From an uncultured Bacilli bacterium (GTDB lineage: Bacteria > Bacillota_I > Bacilli_A > RF39 > UBA660): 64,000 bases of DNA. This document shows positions 54,945 to 64,000 of this stretch, in pieces; position 1 is the first letter of the stretch, and every line of letters begins with the position of its first letter. The stretch spans positions 17,168-81,167 of the forward strand of contig CAKPEJ010000003.1 of the NCBI GenBank assembly GCA_934149325.1, read 5' to 3'. The notes under the pieces were generated by a model, which saw nothing but the letters and a program-made list of their open reading frames with translations, was not told where the DNA came from and did no database searches. Both the position numbers and the translations under genes were made by a program.

Positions 54945-55247
54945 ATGATTAAAGTAAATTTAAAAGAAAAGGATAAAATTGTTATAACTGGTCATGCTGG
55001 TTATGATGATTATGGTAAAGATATAGTTTGTGCATCAGTAAGCTCTATAGTTATTACAACTATAAATGCAATTATAGATATTGATGATACTGCTATAGAA
55101 TATGAAGATTTAGATAATAAACTAGTTATTAAGATTTTAAAAGAAAATGATATTGTAAATAAATTGATAAATAATATGATTTCTCTTTTAGGACAATTAG
55201 AAAATGACTATAAAGAATGTATAAAAATTATAAGGAGGAACGTTTGA
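54945..55247 (+). CDS. prp: Ribosomal-processing cysteine protease Prp
   Basis: Prp removes the N-terminal extension of L27 in Firmicutes. The 100-residue protein has the catalytic His in [19 protein letters not shown] and the Cys twelve residues later in the same motif. It lies between rplU and rpmA, as usual, and the L27 encoded next carries the expected cleavage sequence. Confidence 0.95.
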   Translation: MIKVNLKEKDKIVITGHAGYDDYGKDIVCASVSSIVITTINAIIDIDDTAIEYEDLDNKLVIKILKENDIVNKLINNMISLLGQLENDYKECIKIIRRNV

Positions 55248-55248
55248 C

Positions 55249-55536
55249 ATGATAAAAATGATTTTAAATATACAAAAGTTTGCCCATGTTAAAGCACAAG
55301 GTTCTACTCATAATGGACGTGATAGTGCTGGTAGAAGATTAGGTGCAAAAGCAGCTGATGGTGAACTTATAAATGCTGGTTCAATAATTTATCGTCAAAG
55401 AGGAACTAAAATTTATCCAGGTAAAAATGTTGGTATGGGTGTAGATCATACTTTATATGCTAAAGTTACTGGATATGTTAAATTTGAACGTAAAGGTAGA
55501 GATAAAAAACAAGTTAGTGTTTATGAAGAAAAATAA
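55249..55536 (+). CDS. rpmA: Ribosomal protein bL27 precursor
   Basis: This 50S protein lies near the peptidyl-transferase centre. The 95-residue sequence has the N-terminal extension [12 protein letters not shown] before [27 protein letters not shown] fits the Prp recognition motif (LNxQxFA), so cleavage is expected after Ala12. The core [20 protein letters not shown] is typical. AAGGAGG precedes the start. Confidence 0.97.
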   Translation: MIKMILNIQKFAHVKAQGSTHNGRDSAGRRLGAKAADGELINAGSIIYRQRGTKIYPGKNVGMGVDHTLYAKVTGYVKFERKGRDKKQVSVYEEK

Positions 55537-55562
55537 TATCATCTTAGGATGATATTTTTTTA
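55535..55562 (+). terminator. Terminator of the rplU operon
   Basis: AATATCATC (55535-55543) pairs with GATGATATT (55548-55556), then T residues. Confidence 0.85.
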
Positions 55563-55609
55563 TTAAAATATAATTATGATATGTTATAATGATTTCAAGG
55601 AGGTGTTTT

Positions 55610-56197
55610 ATGAAAGCAGAAAAAGTTGATGAGGTATATAGGAAATTAAGCCTTTGCGAAGAAAAACCAAAGATTGGTGAATATTTTGGAGTTATTGAAG
55701 TAGTTAATTACGTTGTCCCATATTATTCTGACAAAAAATCATGCACTTATGGTATTGATTTCTTTGAAGAAGATCAAGAATACGACATATTACTATTTAA
55801 AAAAATTGGTGAAGAAACTATTATAGAAGTATCAACAGGTATTCCATTTTTACTTAATCCAGATTATCAGGAATATCCTTACATTGGTGCATTAGAACAT
55901 AATAAATATTTTCAAGAAAAATTTTTAAAATATAAAAAAGTTGGATTATCTATAATTAGTGATGATTATTTAAAAGTTAATGATGAATTTAAATTGTTAT
56001 ATTTTAAAGAGATGAATCAGGATTCAAAAGAAAAATTAAAAAATTATGCCAAAATAGCGCACGAAGAATTTGACGATGCCTTCACTGAGATTATAAACAA
56101 AACTCAAGCTATTGCTTCAGTAGATAATGCAATGTATGATATGGAAAAAAAGTGTAAGGTTAAAGCATTAACAAAACCAAATGATGATCAAAAGTAA
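55610..56197 (+). CDS. Unknown 195-residue soluble protein
   Basis: I do not recognise a family. The protein has no signal or membrane helix. The N-terminal two thirds look alpha/beta with many aromatic residues (YFGVIEVVNYVVPYYSDKKS, GIPFLLNPDYQEYPYIGALEH). The C-terminal third is helical and charged. I start at the ATG at 55610 after AAGGAGG. A TATAAT with TGT lies at about 55585-55590. Its stop codon is inside a terminator, so it is a one-gene unit. Confidence 0.7.
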   Translation: MKAEKVDEVYRKLSLCEEKPKIGEYFGVIEVVNYVVPYYSDKKSCTYGIDFFEEDQEYDILLFKKIGEETIIEVSTGIPFLLNPDYQEYPYIGALEHNKYFQEKFLKYKKVGLSIISDDYLKVNDEFKLLYFKEMNQDSKEKLKNYAKIAHEEFDDAFTEIINKTQAIASVDNAMYDMEKKCKVKALTKPNDDQK

Positions 56198-56211
56198 TCA
56201 TCATTTTTTTA
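56180..56211 (+). terminator. Terminator overlapping the end of the 55610 gene
   Basis: ATGATGAT (56181-56188) pairs with ATCATCAT (56197-56204), then seven T. The hairpin contains the stop codon. Confidence 0.8.
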
Positions 56212-56261
56212 CTAGTTTTTTTCTTAAATTTATGGTAAAATTTTCTTCAGAGGTGAAATTT

Positions 56262-56900
56262 ATGCGTTATAATGTTGTAAAGAATGCTAGTAGTATATTA
56301 GATACAAGTAAATATTTAATAAAAAATCCTGAAAATTATAAGGGAAAATGGAAAGAAGTTTTTTGTAATAACAATCCTATTTGTATAGAATTAGGAATGG
56401 GAAGAGGTAGTTTTATTATTGAAATGGCTAAGAAACATCCTAATATTAATTATATAGGTATTGAGCTTGATAGATCACAAACTGCAACTGCAATTAATAA
56501 TATTAGAGGTAATGAACTAAAAAATTTAAGAATGATATGTTCTGATGCAAGAAATATAATAGACTTTTTTGGAAAAGAAATTGATACTATTTATTTAACA
56601 TTTTCAGAACCATGGCCAAAAAAACAAGATGAAAAGAAGAGATTTACTCATGAAAGTTATTTAAGACTTTATGATAGAGTTTTTAAGAAAAATAAACATA
56701 TTGTTTTAAAGACAGATAATAAAATATTATTTTCATCAGCTTTAGAAAGTTTAAGTTCTTATTGGTATATTTTTGATAAGGTAAGTTTAGATTTACACAA
56801 TGATGAAAGAAATATAGAAAATGTTATGACAGATTTTGAAAAGCAATATTTTAAAGAAAAAAGACCAATATTTTATGTTGATGCAAGTTTTGAAAATTAA
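56262..56900 (+). CDS. trmB: tRNA (guanine-N7)-methyltransferase TrmB
   Basis: TrmB makes m7G46 in tRNA using SAM. The 212-residue protein shows [32 protein letters not shown] (SAM site), and [26 protein letters not shown], the substrate-binding signature. The start is the ATG at 56262 after AGAGGTG; an upstream in-frame ATG at 56181 lies in the terminator of the previous gene. obg follows closely. Confidence 0.95.
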   Translation: MRYNVVKNASSILDTSKYLIKNPENYKGKWKEVFCNNNPICIELGMGRGSFIIEMAKKHPNINYIGIELDRSQTATAINNIRGNELKNLRMICSDARNIIDFFGKEIDTIYLTFSEPWPKKQDEKKRFTHESYLRLYDRVFKKNKHIVLKTDNKILFSSALESLSSYWYIFDKVSLDLHNDERNIENVMTDFEKQYFKEKRPIFYVDASFEN

Positions 56901-56920
56901 TAAGGAAAGGAGGACTTTTG

Positions 56921-58189
56921 ATGTTTGTAGATGAAGTTGTTATAAATGTTAAAGCCGGTGATGGTGGAGACGGTTGTACTGGCTTTAGAAGAGAAAAATA
57001 TATTCCAATGGGTGGACCTGCTGGAGGAAATGGTGGAAGAGGAGCAAGTATTATATTTAAAGTTGATTTAGGATTAAAAACGCTTCTTGATTTAAAATAT
57101 AAAAAACTTATTAAAGCTCCAAAAGGTGCAAATGGACTAGGAAGTAATAAGAATGGTAAAAATGCTGAAGATATAATTATAAAGGTTCCACAAGGTACTA
57201 CTATAAAAGATGCAGATACTAATTTAATAATAGCAGATTTAACTAAAAAGAATGATGAAGTAGTAGTTGCAAAAGGTGGTAGAGGTGGAAGAGGTAATAC
57301 TGCTTTCGCAACTCATAATAATCCTGCTCCTAATTTTTCTGAAAATGGTGAACCAGGTGAAGAGAGAAAATTAAAAGTAGAACTTAAACTTTTAGCAGAT
57401 GTTGGTTTTGTTGGAATGCCTAGTGTAGGTAAAAGTACACTTTTATCTAAAATATCAGCATCAAAACCTAAGATAGCAGCATATCATTTTACAACATTGA
57501 CTCCAAATTTAGGAGTTGTAAAAACAATTGATGGAAGAGTTTTTGTTGCAGCTGACCTTCCTGGACTTATAGAAGGTGCGTCTCTAGGACAAGGGTTAGG
57601 TGATCAATTTTTAAAACATATAGAGAGAACTAGAGTAATTGCGCATATTATTGATATGAGTGGTTTAGAAGGTAGAAATCCTTATGATGATTATGTAAAA
57701 ATAAATAAAGAATTAGAAGATTTTAATCCTAAAATTTTAAAAAAACCACAAATTATAATTGCTAATAAAATGGATCTTTCTTCATCAAAAGAAAATTTAA
57801 TAGAATTTAAAGAAAAAGTAAAGTTACCAGTTTATGAAATATCTGCTTTAAATAATGAAGGTATTGATAACGTATTAATCAAAATAGCAGATATATTAGA
57901 TAGTGAAGAAGAAAATAATGTATATGAAGAAGATGAATTTGAAAGTCATGTTCTATACAAATTTGAAAAGGAACAACCTTTTGAAATAGTAAAAGAAAAT
58001 GATGTTTATGTTGTTAAAGGTGAAAAAATAGAAAAATTACTTAGAATGACTAAATTTACTGATGAGGGTGTAAGACGTTTTTCTAATAAATTAAGAAAGT
58101 TAGGCGTTGATGATAAATTAGTAGAAATGGGAATAGAAGAAGGCGACATAGTAAGAATTTTAGATTTTGAATTTGAATATAGACAATAG
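56921..58189 (+). CDS. obg: Obg GTPase
   Basis: Obg is an essential GTPase that binds the 50S subunit and links growth to stress responses. The 422-residue protein has the glycine-rich N-terminal Obg fold ([30 protein letters not shown]), the G domain ([35 protein letters not shown]) and a C-terminal OCT domain ([14 protein letters not shown]). The ATG at 56921 is preferred over TTG at 56918, seven bases after AAAGGAGG. Confidence 0.97.
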   Translation: MFVDEVVINVKAGDGGDGCTGFRREKYIPMGGPAGGNGGRGASIIFKVDLGLKTLLDLKYKKLIKAPKGANGLGSNKNGKNAEDIIIKVPQGTTIKDADTNLIIADLTKKNDEVVVAKGGRGGRGNTAFATHNNPAPNFSENGEPGEERKLKVELKLLADVGFVGMPSVGKSTLLSKISASKPKIAAYHFTTLTPNLGVVKTIDGRVFVAADLPGLIEGASLGQGLGDQFLKHIERTRVIAHIIDMSGLEGRNPYDDYVKINKELEDFNPKILKKPQIIIANKMDLSSSKENLIEFKEKVKLPVYEISALNNEGIDNVLIKIADILDSEEENNVYEEDEFESHVLYKFEKEQPFEIVKENDVYVVKGEKIEKLLRMTKFTDEGVRRFSNKLRKLGVDDKLVEMGIEEGDIVRILDFEFEYRQ

Positions 58190-58212
58190 GATGTTAAATC
58201 CTATTTTTTTTC
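58185..58212 (+). terminator. Terminator of trmB-obg
   Basis: AATAGGAT (58185-58192) pairs with ATCCTATT (58198-58205), overlapping the obg stop, then T residues. Confidence 0.8.
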
Positions 58213-58221
58213 TAAAAAACA

Positions 58222-58250
58222 TTGAATTAAATTATAAATTATAATATAAT
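58222..58250 (+). promoter_or_regulatory. Promoter of the 58280 gene
   Basis: TTGAAT (58222-58227), 17 bp, TATAAT (58245-58250). Confidence 0.7.
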
Positions 58251-58279
58251 TATTAGAGAATAGAGTAGGAGATGGATTT

Positions 58280-60178
58280 ATGAAAAAAAATACTGTTAAT
58301 CAAATAACAGAAGACAAAAAAATAATAGGTGTGATAGCAATATTTGTTATATTAATTATTGGCGGAATTGTTGTTACAAATTTAGAAACTGATAATGATA
58401 ATATTTCAAGGGTAACAAAAATATTAAGTGACAAATATGATAGTGTTAAATGTATTAATTCAGAATGTTCAGGAATAATTGCAACAACAAAAAACAAAGA
58501 TAAAAATGAAAATAAAATATATAGTGCATATGGTAAATTAGTTGCAAAATATAATGATAGTGAAAAGAATAAAAAAACACCATATGATTATCAAAAAAAA
58601 TATATTTTAATGCAAAAGAAAATATCAGATAATGAAACTAGATATTATATGGTTAATACTAGTGGTAAAGTTTTATACAAAACAAATAATAAGTTAATTG
58701 TATTAAATGAAAATTATGTTTTGGAACAAGAAAAAGCAAAAATAGATTATGTATATAAATTTATAGACTTAACAGGAAAAGTAAAATATGAAAATATAAC
58801 TGATTATAAAACTTATGATGATAATAAATTTATATCAATGACTAAAGAAGATAAAAATTATATTTTAAATTCAAAAGGCCAAAAAATAGTTGATGATTGT
58901 AAAGTAGAAAATGAAGTAAAAGATGAAAAAGATAGAACTAAATTTTTAATAGTACAAAATACAAAAAATGATTCTTACTATTATTTTAATACATCTAAAT
59001 CTAGGATAGTAGGAGATAGTTTTGAAAGTTATAAATTAAAATCTGATAATTCTTTAGTAGTATATAAAAAAGAAAATAATAGTAAAGTAAGTTATAATGT
59101 GAATAAAAATGGAATTCAAAAGAAAGCTTCATCATCTAAATTTTTAGCAGAAGTAGTTAAAGATTTAAAGTCAAAGTTAGATGAAAATAAATTTTATATT
59201 TATACATTAAGTGTACTAGATGAAAATCAAGATAGTATTTTTGTTGATAATAAAGAAGAAAAATCATTTGGAATTTATAATTTAAAAGATAATAAATATA
59301 CAAGTGTTTATAATTATAGTTCTGATAAGTTTTATTCAAGTATATCTGTATTAGAAAGTAATGATGATAAAACTTATTTCCAAGTTTCATGTTCAAACCC
59401 AATATGTTCAGAAACACAAATGCTTGTTTATAATTTTTCTGATAATAAAGAATTATTTAAATTAACTGGTGATAGTTTAGTTGCAACAGAGTATAGTCAA
59501 TATGAAAATGGATATAAAGTTATAAAATATTCTTATAAAACAACAAATGATGATTATAAGGGTAAATATGTTTTATATGATAAAGATAATAAAGAATTAT
59601 ATAAATCATCAAATCAAATAAGTATAATTGATTCAAAATTAGTTATGGGAAAAGAAATAGAATCAGATTCAATCTTATACTCTACAAATAAAAATAAAGT
59701 ATTAAATGATGAAAAGACTCTTGCTGAAAAATTAGATGTAAAAAACAAAAATTATTATAAATATAGAAACAATGATTCAAAAAATGTCATAATTGATTCA
59801 AAAGGAAATGAAATATATTCAGTAGATAATAGTGGAACTATAGAGTACAATAATGATAATATTTTTGCTATAACAAGTAAAGATATTAAAATTTACAATA
59901 TGGATAGTGAAAAAGTTAGTACATATAGATTTAGTAAAAATGAGACAACAACTGATTATTCAAATAGTAAAATAACTCCGTTCGGAAGTGTTGCTTTTGT
60001 TAATAATAGTAATAAATCATATGTAAAAGTTATTGATTCAAATGCAAATGTTTTAAAACAAATTAAAAAGACTAGCATATATAAAGTTGAAGTTAATAAA
60101 GAACATACTAAAGCATTTATAATAACAACTTCTAAAGTAAATGGTAAAGTAAAATATGGTTTATATTTGGCAAAATAG
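58280..60178 (+). CDS. Large membrane-anchored protein with beta-repeat ectodomain, unknown function
   Basis: This 632-residue protein has one N-terminal membrane helix (IIGVIAIFVILIIGGIVVTNL, about residues 14-34) and a long outside domain. The domain is full of short strands of the type MVNTSGKVLYKTNNK, ILNSKGQKIVDD, NVNKNGIQKK and IIDSKGNEIYSVDNSG. These hairpins with an S/N-x-x-G-K turn suggest a beta-propeller or WG-like repeat fold. Two cysteine pairs (CINSEC and CSNPIC) may form disulfides. There is no enzyme motif. It has its own promoter and terminator. Confidence 0.75.
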   Translation: MKKNTVNQITEDKKIIGVIAIFVILIIGGIVVTNLETDNDNISRVTKILSDKYDSVKCINSECSGIIATTKNKDKNENKIYSAYGKLVAKYNDSEKNKKTPYDYQKKYILMQKKISDNETRYYMVNTSGKVLYKTNNKLIVLNENYVLEQEKAKIDYVYKFIDLTGKVKYENITDYKTYDDNKFISMTKEDKNYILNSKGQKIVDDCKVENEVKDEKDRTKFLIVQNTKNDSYYYFNTSKSRIVGDSFESYKLKSDNSLVVYKKENNSKVSYNVNKNGIQKKASSSKFLAEVVKDLKSKLDENKFYIYTLSVLDENQDSIFVDNKEEKSFGIYNLKDNKYTSVYNYSSDKFYSSISVLESNDDKTYFQVSCSNPICSETQMLVYNFSDNKELFKLTGDSLVATEYSQYENGYKVIKYSYKTTNDDYKGKYVLYDKDNKELYKSSNQISIIDSKLVMGKEIESDSILYSTNKNKVLNDEKTLAEKLDVKNKNYYKYRNNDSKNVIIDSKGNEIYSVDNSGTIEYNNDNIFAITSKDIKIYNMDSEKVSTYRFSKNETTTDYSNSKITPFGSVAFVNNSNKSYVKVIDSNANVLKQIKKTSIYKVEVNKEHTKAFIITTSKVNGKVKYGLYLAK

Positions 60179-60205
60179 TATATTAAATATACTATTTTTT
60201 TTTGT
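60173..60205 (+). terminator. Terminator of the 58280 gene
   Basis: AAATAGTATA (60173-60182) pairs with TATACTATTT (60188-60197), then T residues. Confidence 0.8.
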
Positions 60206-60260
60206 TTATACATGGTATAATAATTTAGTGAATGATTGATAAAAAAGTAGGTGTTTTAAA

Positions 60261-61394
60261 ATGATATATTTAGATTATGCAGCAAATAGTCCTGTTGAAG
60301 AAGAAGTATTAAATGCATATTATGAAACTACAAAAAAATATTTTGCTAATCCAAATTCAGTTCATAAACTTGGTTTAGAAGCAAAAGAATTATTAGATAA
60401 GTCTACAAATAATATTGCAAAGAATTTAAATGTTTTACCTGAAGAAATTATATATACATCAGGTGCAACAGAAAGTAATAATTTAGCAGTTAAGGGAATT
60501 TGTGAAAGATATAAGGCTTTTGGTAAACATATTTTAGTAAGTAGTTTAGAACATAATTCTATAATAGCTAGTGCTACTACTATGCAAGAAAAAGGTTTTG
60601 AAGTAGATTTAATACCAGTAAATAAAGATGGAATTATAAGTGTTGATGAAATAAAAAAACTGATAAGAGATGATACAATTTTAGTATGTGTTACGTCAAT
60701 TGATAGTGAAATAGGTATAAGACAGCCAATTGAAGAAATAGGTAAGTTTTTAAAAAATTATCCAAATTGTTATTTTCATACAGATGCAACGCAGGCAATT
60801 GGAAAAGTGGATATTGATTTAAAAGATGTTGATTTAGCAACAATAACACCTCATAAGTTTTCTGGTTTAAATGGTTTTGGTATGCTTATAAAAAAGAAAC
60901 ATGTTGGATTAAAGCCATTAATAAATGGTGGAAGATCTACTACAATTTATAGAAGTGGGACACCTGTTTTAGCTAATGTTGTCGCACTTGATAAAGCTTT
61001 AGATATTGCATTAAAAAATATGGAAGAAAGATATAATTATGTTAATAAATTTTATAAAATAATTATAGAAAAATTAAAAAATTATGATAGAGTAATAATT
61101 AATAATACAAAAAATTCAATACCATTTACAATTAATTTTAGTATAAAGGGTATAAAATCATTGGATTTTGTAAAAAAACTTGAAGAATATGATATATATG
61201 TATCTACAAAGACATCTTGTTGTCCATCAGAATCACCATCAAAAATGGTGTATGCATTAACTAAAGATAAAAATCTTGCTTCATCATCAGTTAGGATTAG
61301 CTTATCACATTTAACAAAAGAAGAAGAGATAAATGAATTTTTAAAAGTATTTGACAAATGTTATAAGGAGTTATGTATAAATGCAGAAGTATAA
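60261..61394 (+). CDS. Cysteine desulfurase (IscS/NifS family)
   Basis: This PLP enzyme takes sulfur from cysteine for Fe-S clusters or tRNA thiolation. The 377-residue protein begins IYLDYAANSPVEEEVL and shows YTSGATESNNLAVKG, HTDATQAIGKVDIDLKDVDLATITPHKFSGLNGFG with the PLP lysine (HK), and the catalytic-loop cysteines in STKTSCCPSE. It overlaps the TtcA-like gene by 14 bases, so its sulfur probably feeds that tRNA-modifying enzyme. TATAAT with TGG lies at 60216-60221. Confidence 0.93.
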   Translation: MIYLDYAANSPVEEEVLNAYYETTKKYFANPNSVHKLGLEAKELLDKSTNNIAKNLNVLPEEIIYTSGATESNNLAVKGICERYKAFGKHILVSSLEHNSIIASATTMQEKGFEVDLIPVNKDGIISVDEIKKLIRDDTILVCVTSIDSEIGIRQPIEEIGKFLKNYPNCYFHTDATQAIGKVDIDLKDVDLATITPHKFSGLNGFGMLIKKKHVGLKPLINGGRSTTIYRSGTPVLANVVALDKALDIALKNMEERYNYVNKFYKIIIEKLKNYDRVIINNTKNSIPFTINFSIKGIKSLDFVKKLEEYDIYVSTKTSCCPSESPSKMVYALTKDKNLASSSVRISLSHLTKEEEINEFLKVFDKCYKELCINAEV

Positions 61395-62223
61395 AGAAAT
61401 AGAAAGAAGTATAATAAAAAAATATCGTAAAGAAATATGGAGAAGATTTGTAAAAGCTGTACAAGAATATAAATTAATCAATGAAAATGATAATATAATG
61501 GTTTGTATAAGTGGAGGAAAAGATTCATTTTTACTTGCTAAATGTATTCAAGAATTAGAAAGACATGGTGATGTTAAATTTAATGCAAGATATGTTGTTA
61601 TGGATCCAGGATATAATGAATATAATTTAGATTTTATTAAAGATAATGCTAAAATTCTTGATGTTCCTATTGAAATATTTGAAAGTGATATTTTTGATGT
61701 AGTTGCTAAAGTAGATTCAAAAAGTCCATGTTATTTATGTGCAAGAATGAGAAGAGGATATTTGTATAGTAAAGCAAAAGAACTAGGATGTAATAAAATA
61801 GCACTTGGTCATCATTTTGATGATGTTATAGAAACAAGCCTTCTTTCAATGTTTTATGGTTCTGAAATAAAAACAATGATGCCTAAACTTCATAGTGATA
61901 ATTTTGAAGGATTAGAACTTATAAGACCTCTTTATTTAGTTAAGGAAGAAGATATTATTTCATGGAGAAATACTAATGATTTAACATTTATAAATTGCGC
62001 ATGTAGATTTACTGAAGGATGTTCACTTATAAATGATGGAACAAGCAAGAGAAAAGAGATAAAAGAATTAATTAAAAATTTGAGAAAGATAAATAAAAAT
62101 ATCGATAATAATATTTTTAAAGCTTTAGATAATGTTAATTTAAATTGTGTATTATCATATATACAAAATGGAGAAAAACATAGCTTTTTAGATGATTATG
62201 ATAATAAAAAAAATAAACAATAA
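61381..62223 (+). CDS. TtcA-like tRNA thiolation enzyme
   Basis: This is a PP-loop ATPase of the TtcA/TilS superfamily. The 280-residue protein has CISGGKDSFLLAKC (PP-loop), SPCYLCARMRRGYLY with a CxxC pair, and LGHHFDDVIETSLLSMFYGSEIKTMMPKL, all TtcA motifs. A third cysteine (INCACRF) follows. TtcA thiolates cytidine 32 of tRNA with an Fe-S cluster; the desulfurase encoded just before it is the likely sulfur donor. The exact tRNA target in this lineage is unproven. Confidence 0.88.
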   Translation: MQKYKEIERSIIKKYRKEIWRRFVKAVQEYKLINENDNIMVCISGGKDSFLLAKCIQELERHGDVKFNARYVVMDPGYNEYNLDFIKDNAKILDVPIEIFESDIFDVVAKVDSKSPCYLCARMRRGYLYSKAKELGCNKIALGHHFDDVIETSLLSMFYGSEIKTMMPKLHSDNFEGLELIRPLYLVKEEDIISWRNTNDLTFINCACRFTEGCSLINDGTSKRKEIKELIKNLRKINKNIDNNIFKALDNVNLNCVLSYIQNGEKHSFLDDYDNKKNKQ

Positions 62224-62243
62224 ATTTGAAATAGGTGAATTAA

Positions 62244-64000
62244 ATGAGTAAGATAAAAGTAATGAGTGAAAGTTTAGCAAATAAAATTGCTGCTGGAGAA
62301 GTAGTTGAAAAGTGTGCATCTGTTGTAAAAGAGTTAGTAGAAAATAGTATTGATGCTGGAAGTACTGAAATAAAAATAGAGTTATTATCCTCAGGAACAA
62401 AATCAATAAAAGTAATAGATAATGGTTCAGGAATGGATGAAGAAGATGCACTTTTATGTTTTAGTTCACATGCAACAAGTAAAATAAAAAGTGAAGATGA
62501 TTTATTTAATATAAACACTCTAGGTTTTAGAGGTGAGGCTCTTCCATCAATCGCAAGTGTTTCAAATGTAATTTTAAAGTCATCTAATGGAAGCTCTAGC
62601 ATTATGTATGAACTTGAAGCCGGTGTAAAAGTAAAAGAAGAAAAATGTGATTTAAGAAAAGGAACAAGTATTGAAGTAAAAGATTTATTTTATAATACAC
62701 CAGCTAGATTAAAATATTTATCAAGTTTATATACAGAACTTTCTAATATAACTCAGGTTATAAATAGGGCAGCCTTATCACATACTAATATTAGATTTAC
62801 TTTAGTAAATGATGGAAATATTGTTCTTAGAACATCTGGTAGTGGGAATTTATTAAAGACAATTAATGATATATATGGCGTTAAAGTTGCTAAAAAAATG
62901 CTTCTTGTAAAAGGAGAAACAGATGATTATGAAATATATGGATATATATCACTTCCTGAGGTTACTAAATCAAATAGAAATCATATTATTACTATAGTAA
63001 ATGGTAGAGTTGTTAGAAATTCTGAACTTAATAAAGTAATAAATGATGCATATCATAAATATAAATTTGATAATAGATATCCTATAGTTGTTTTAAATAT
63101 AGATGTTGATCCATCTCTTACTGATGTAAATGTTCATCCATCTAAAATGGATATTAAATTTAGTAATTTTGATGATTTAAAAGAATTAGTATATGAAAAA
63201 ATAAAAGAAGCTTTAAATACACATTTTTTAGCGCCTACAGTGGATAATAATTTAGTTAAAGTAGATAATATAGTAGAGGCTATAGATACTAAAAATTTGG
63301 ATAATAATTTAGAAGTAAAAGAGTATGTACTTGATTTTTCAGATTCAGAAAAAATAATAAAAGAAGAAGAAAATGATTATAATTATCAACCAGTAGATTT
63401 AGATATTGAAAAAGAAGAAAAAAGAGAGTTTCCAATGATGGAACCAGTTGGACAAGTACTTGGTGTTTATATAGTGTGTCATAGTGAAAAAGGAATGTAT
63501 TTAATGGATCAACATGCTGCTGCTGAAAGAATTAATTATGAAAAATATAAAAAAGCAATGGCAAATCCAACAAAAGATACAATAAGTATGTTATTTCCAA
63601 TAAATTTAGAATATCCAAAAGATGAGTTTTTAATTATAAAAGAACATATGGATTTTATAAAAAGTTTAGGTATTGATATTGAAGAATTTGGTATGAATTC
63701 ATTTATAATTAAGGCACATCCAACTTGGTTTAAAGAAGGACTTGAAGAAGTTTTTGTTAGAAATTGTTTAGAAAAAATAATAACTATGAATAAGAATTTT
63801 GATTTAGAAAGATTTAATGACAGTATTTCTGCGATGATGGCATGTAAAGCGTCTATAAAAGCAGGTGATCCTATTTCTATGGAAGAAATGAAAGCTTTAA
63901 TAGAAAGGTTAAAAAAGTGCGAGAATCCATTTAACTGTGCACATGGTAGACCAACAATAATACATTATCCAAAATATGAATTAGATAAATTATTTAAAAG
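62244..64000 (+). CDS. mutL: DNA mismatch repair protein MutL (3' partial)
   Basis: MutL couples mismatch recognition to strand incision. From the ATG at 62244 (after AGGTG) the frame is open to the window end, about 585 residues. The N-terminal GHKL ATPase shows ANKIAAGEVVEKCASVVKELVENSIDAG, VIDNGSGMDEED and TLGFRGEALPSI. The C-terminal endonuclease motif is DQHAAAERINYE, so this is the nicking type found outside E. coli, followed later by CAHGRPTIIHYPKYELDKLFKR. Only the last few residues should be missing. It starts 20 bases after the TtcA-like gene. Confidence 0.96.
   Translation, partial: MSKIKVMSESLANKIAAGEVVEKCASVVKELVENSIDAGSTEIKIELLSSGTKSIKVIDNGSGMDEEDALLCFSSHATSKIKSEDDLFNINTLGFRGEALPSIASVSNVILKSSNGSSSIMYELEAGVKVKEEKCDLRKGTSIEVKDLFYNTPARLKYLSSLYTELSNITQVINRAALSHTNIRFTLVNDGNIVLRTSGSGNLLKTINDIYGVKVAKKMLLVKGETDDYEIYGYISLPEVTKSNRNHIITIVNGRVVRNSELNKVINDAYHKYKFDNRYPIVVLNIDVDPSLTDVNVHPSKMDIKFSNFDDLKELVYEKIKEALNTHFLAPTVDNNLVKVDNIVEAIDTKNLDNNLEVKEYVLDFSDSEKIIKEEENDYNYQPVDLDIEKEEKREFPMMEPVGQVLGVYIVCHSEKGMYLMDQHAAAERINYEKYKKAMANPTKDTISMLFPINLEYPKDEFLIIKEHMDFIKSLGIDIEEFGMNSFIIKAHPTWFKEGLEEVFVRNCLEKIITMNKNFDLERFNDSISAMMACKASIKAGDPISMEEMKALIERLKKCENPFNCAHGRPTIIHYPKYELDKLFK

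Noticed and set aside
1..64000. Mollicute genetic code (TGA as Trp)
   Set aside because: TGA ends several genes at natural C termini, and conserved tryptophans are encoded by TGG.
1..64000. tRNA or rRNA genes
   Set aside because: I saw no cloverleaf with CCA-end features or conserved rRNA segments in any intergenic gap.

Overview
The window is 64 kb of very AT-rich chromosome from a low-GC member of the Bacillota. It uses the standard bacterial code: TGA serves as a stop, for example at the ends of the GtrA-like gene and the first PBP gene. Firmicute hallmarks are a glmS ribozyme, an L21 leader RNA, an L27 precursor with its Prp protease, YqfQ-, YlbJ- and TasA/SipW-type genes, and strong AGGAGG ribosome binding sites. 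GTG and TTG starts are frequent. I would place it near the uncultured gut Bacilli, but I cannot assign a genus from the sequence alone.

Layout. 1-3.7 kb: typA (5' end missing), a GtrA-like gene, hemW and a small membrane protein. 3.7-7.6 kb: start of the division and cell-wall cluster (mraZ, rsmH, ftsL, a PASTA-containing class B PBP), with an MraZ box. 7.6-12.1 kb: a TasA/SipW-type secretion operon. 12.2-24.5 kb: an HD-domain gene, half of a SpoVD-like PBP in reverse orientation, a solenoid repeat protein, pyk, a MarR-regulated ABC exporter pair, a large serine recombinase with a small upstream partner, an unknown gene, then the other half of the PBP. 24.5-26.6 kb: mraY and ftsW. 26.6-27.95 kb: a four-unit tandem array that looks like type I toxin-antitoxin loci. 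28-38 kb: an unknown gene, glmS, two FAD proteins, a Crp/Fnr regulator divergent from nrdD, and small membrane proteins. 37.8-42 kb: the rest of the division cluster (murG, ftsQ, ftsA, ftsZ). 42-64 kb: yqfQ-like gene, prepilin peptidase, ylbJ-like gene, mutS, rpe, a dockerin-bearing glucosaminidase with a membrane-anchored partner, rpmB, dnaE, rplU-prp-rpmA, trmB, obg, a large membrane protein, a cysteine desulfurase, a TtcA-like enzyme and mutL (3' end missing).

The most striking feature is the split PBP. Its N-terminal half (minus strand, ending near 12764) and C-terminal half (plus strand, from 23767) each end at a shared CTTTTGG core next to an 18-bp arm (12743-12760 and 23749-23766, one mismatch). 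Inverting the 11 kb between the two cores on paper joins the halves exactly in frame into a PBP of about 635 residues. It also produces a near-perfect palindromic site of attP type between two convergent genes. The recombinase lies inside the inverted segment. The simplest reading is that a large serine recombinase has inverted host DNA between attP and an attB inside the PBP gene, possibly as a reversible switch.

The second notable system is the array at 26641-27950. Each unit has a plus-strand promoter and terminator for a short RNA. Three units also have a convergent minus-strand gene for a 27-30 residue hydrophobic peptide with its own promoter and a ribosome binding site facing an upstream anti-SD sequence.
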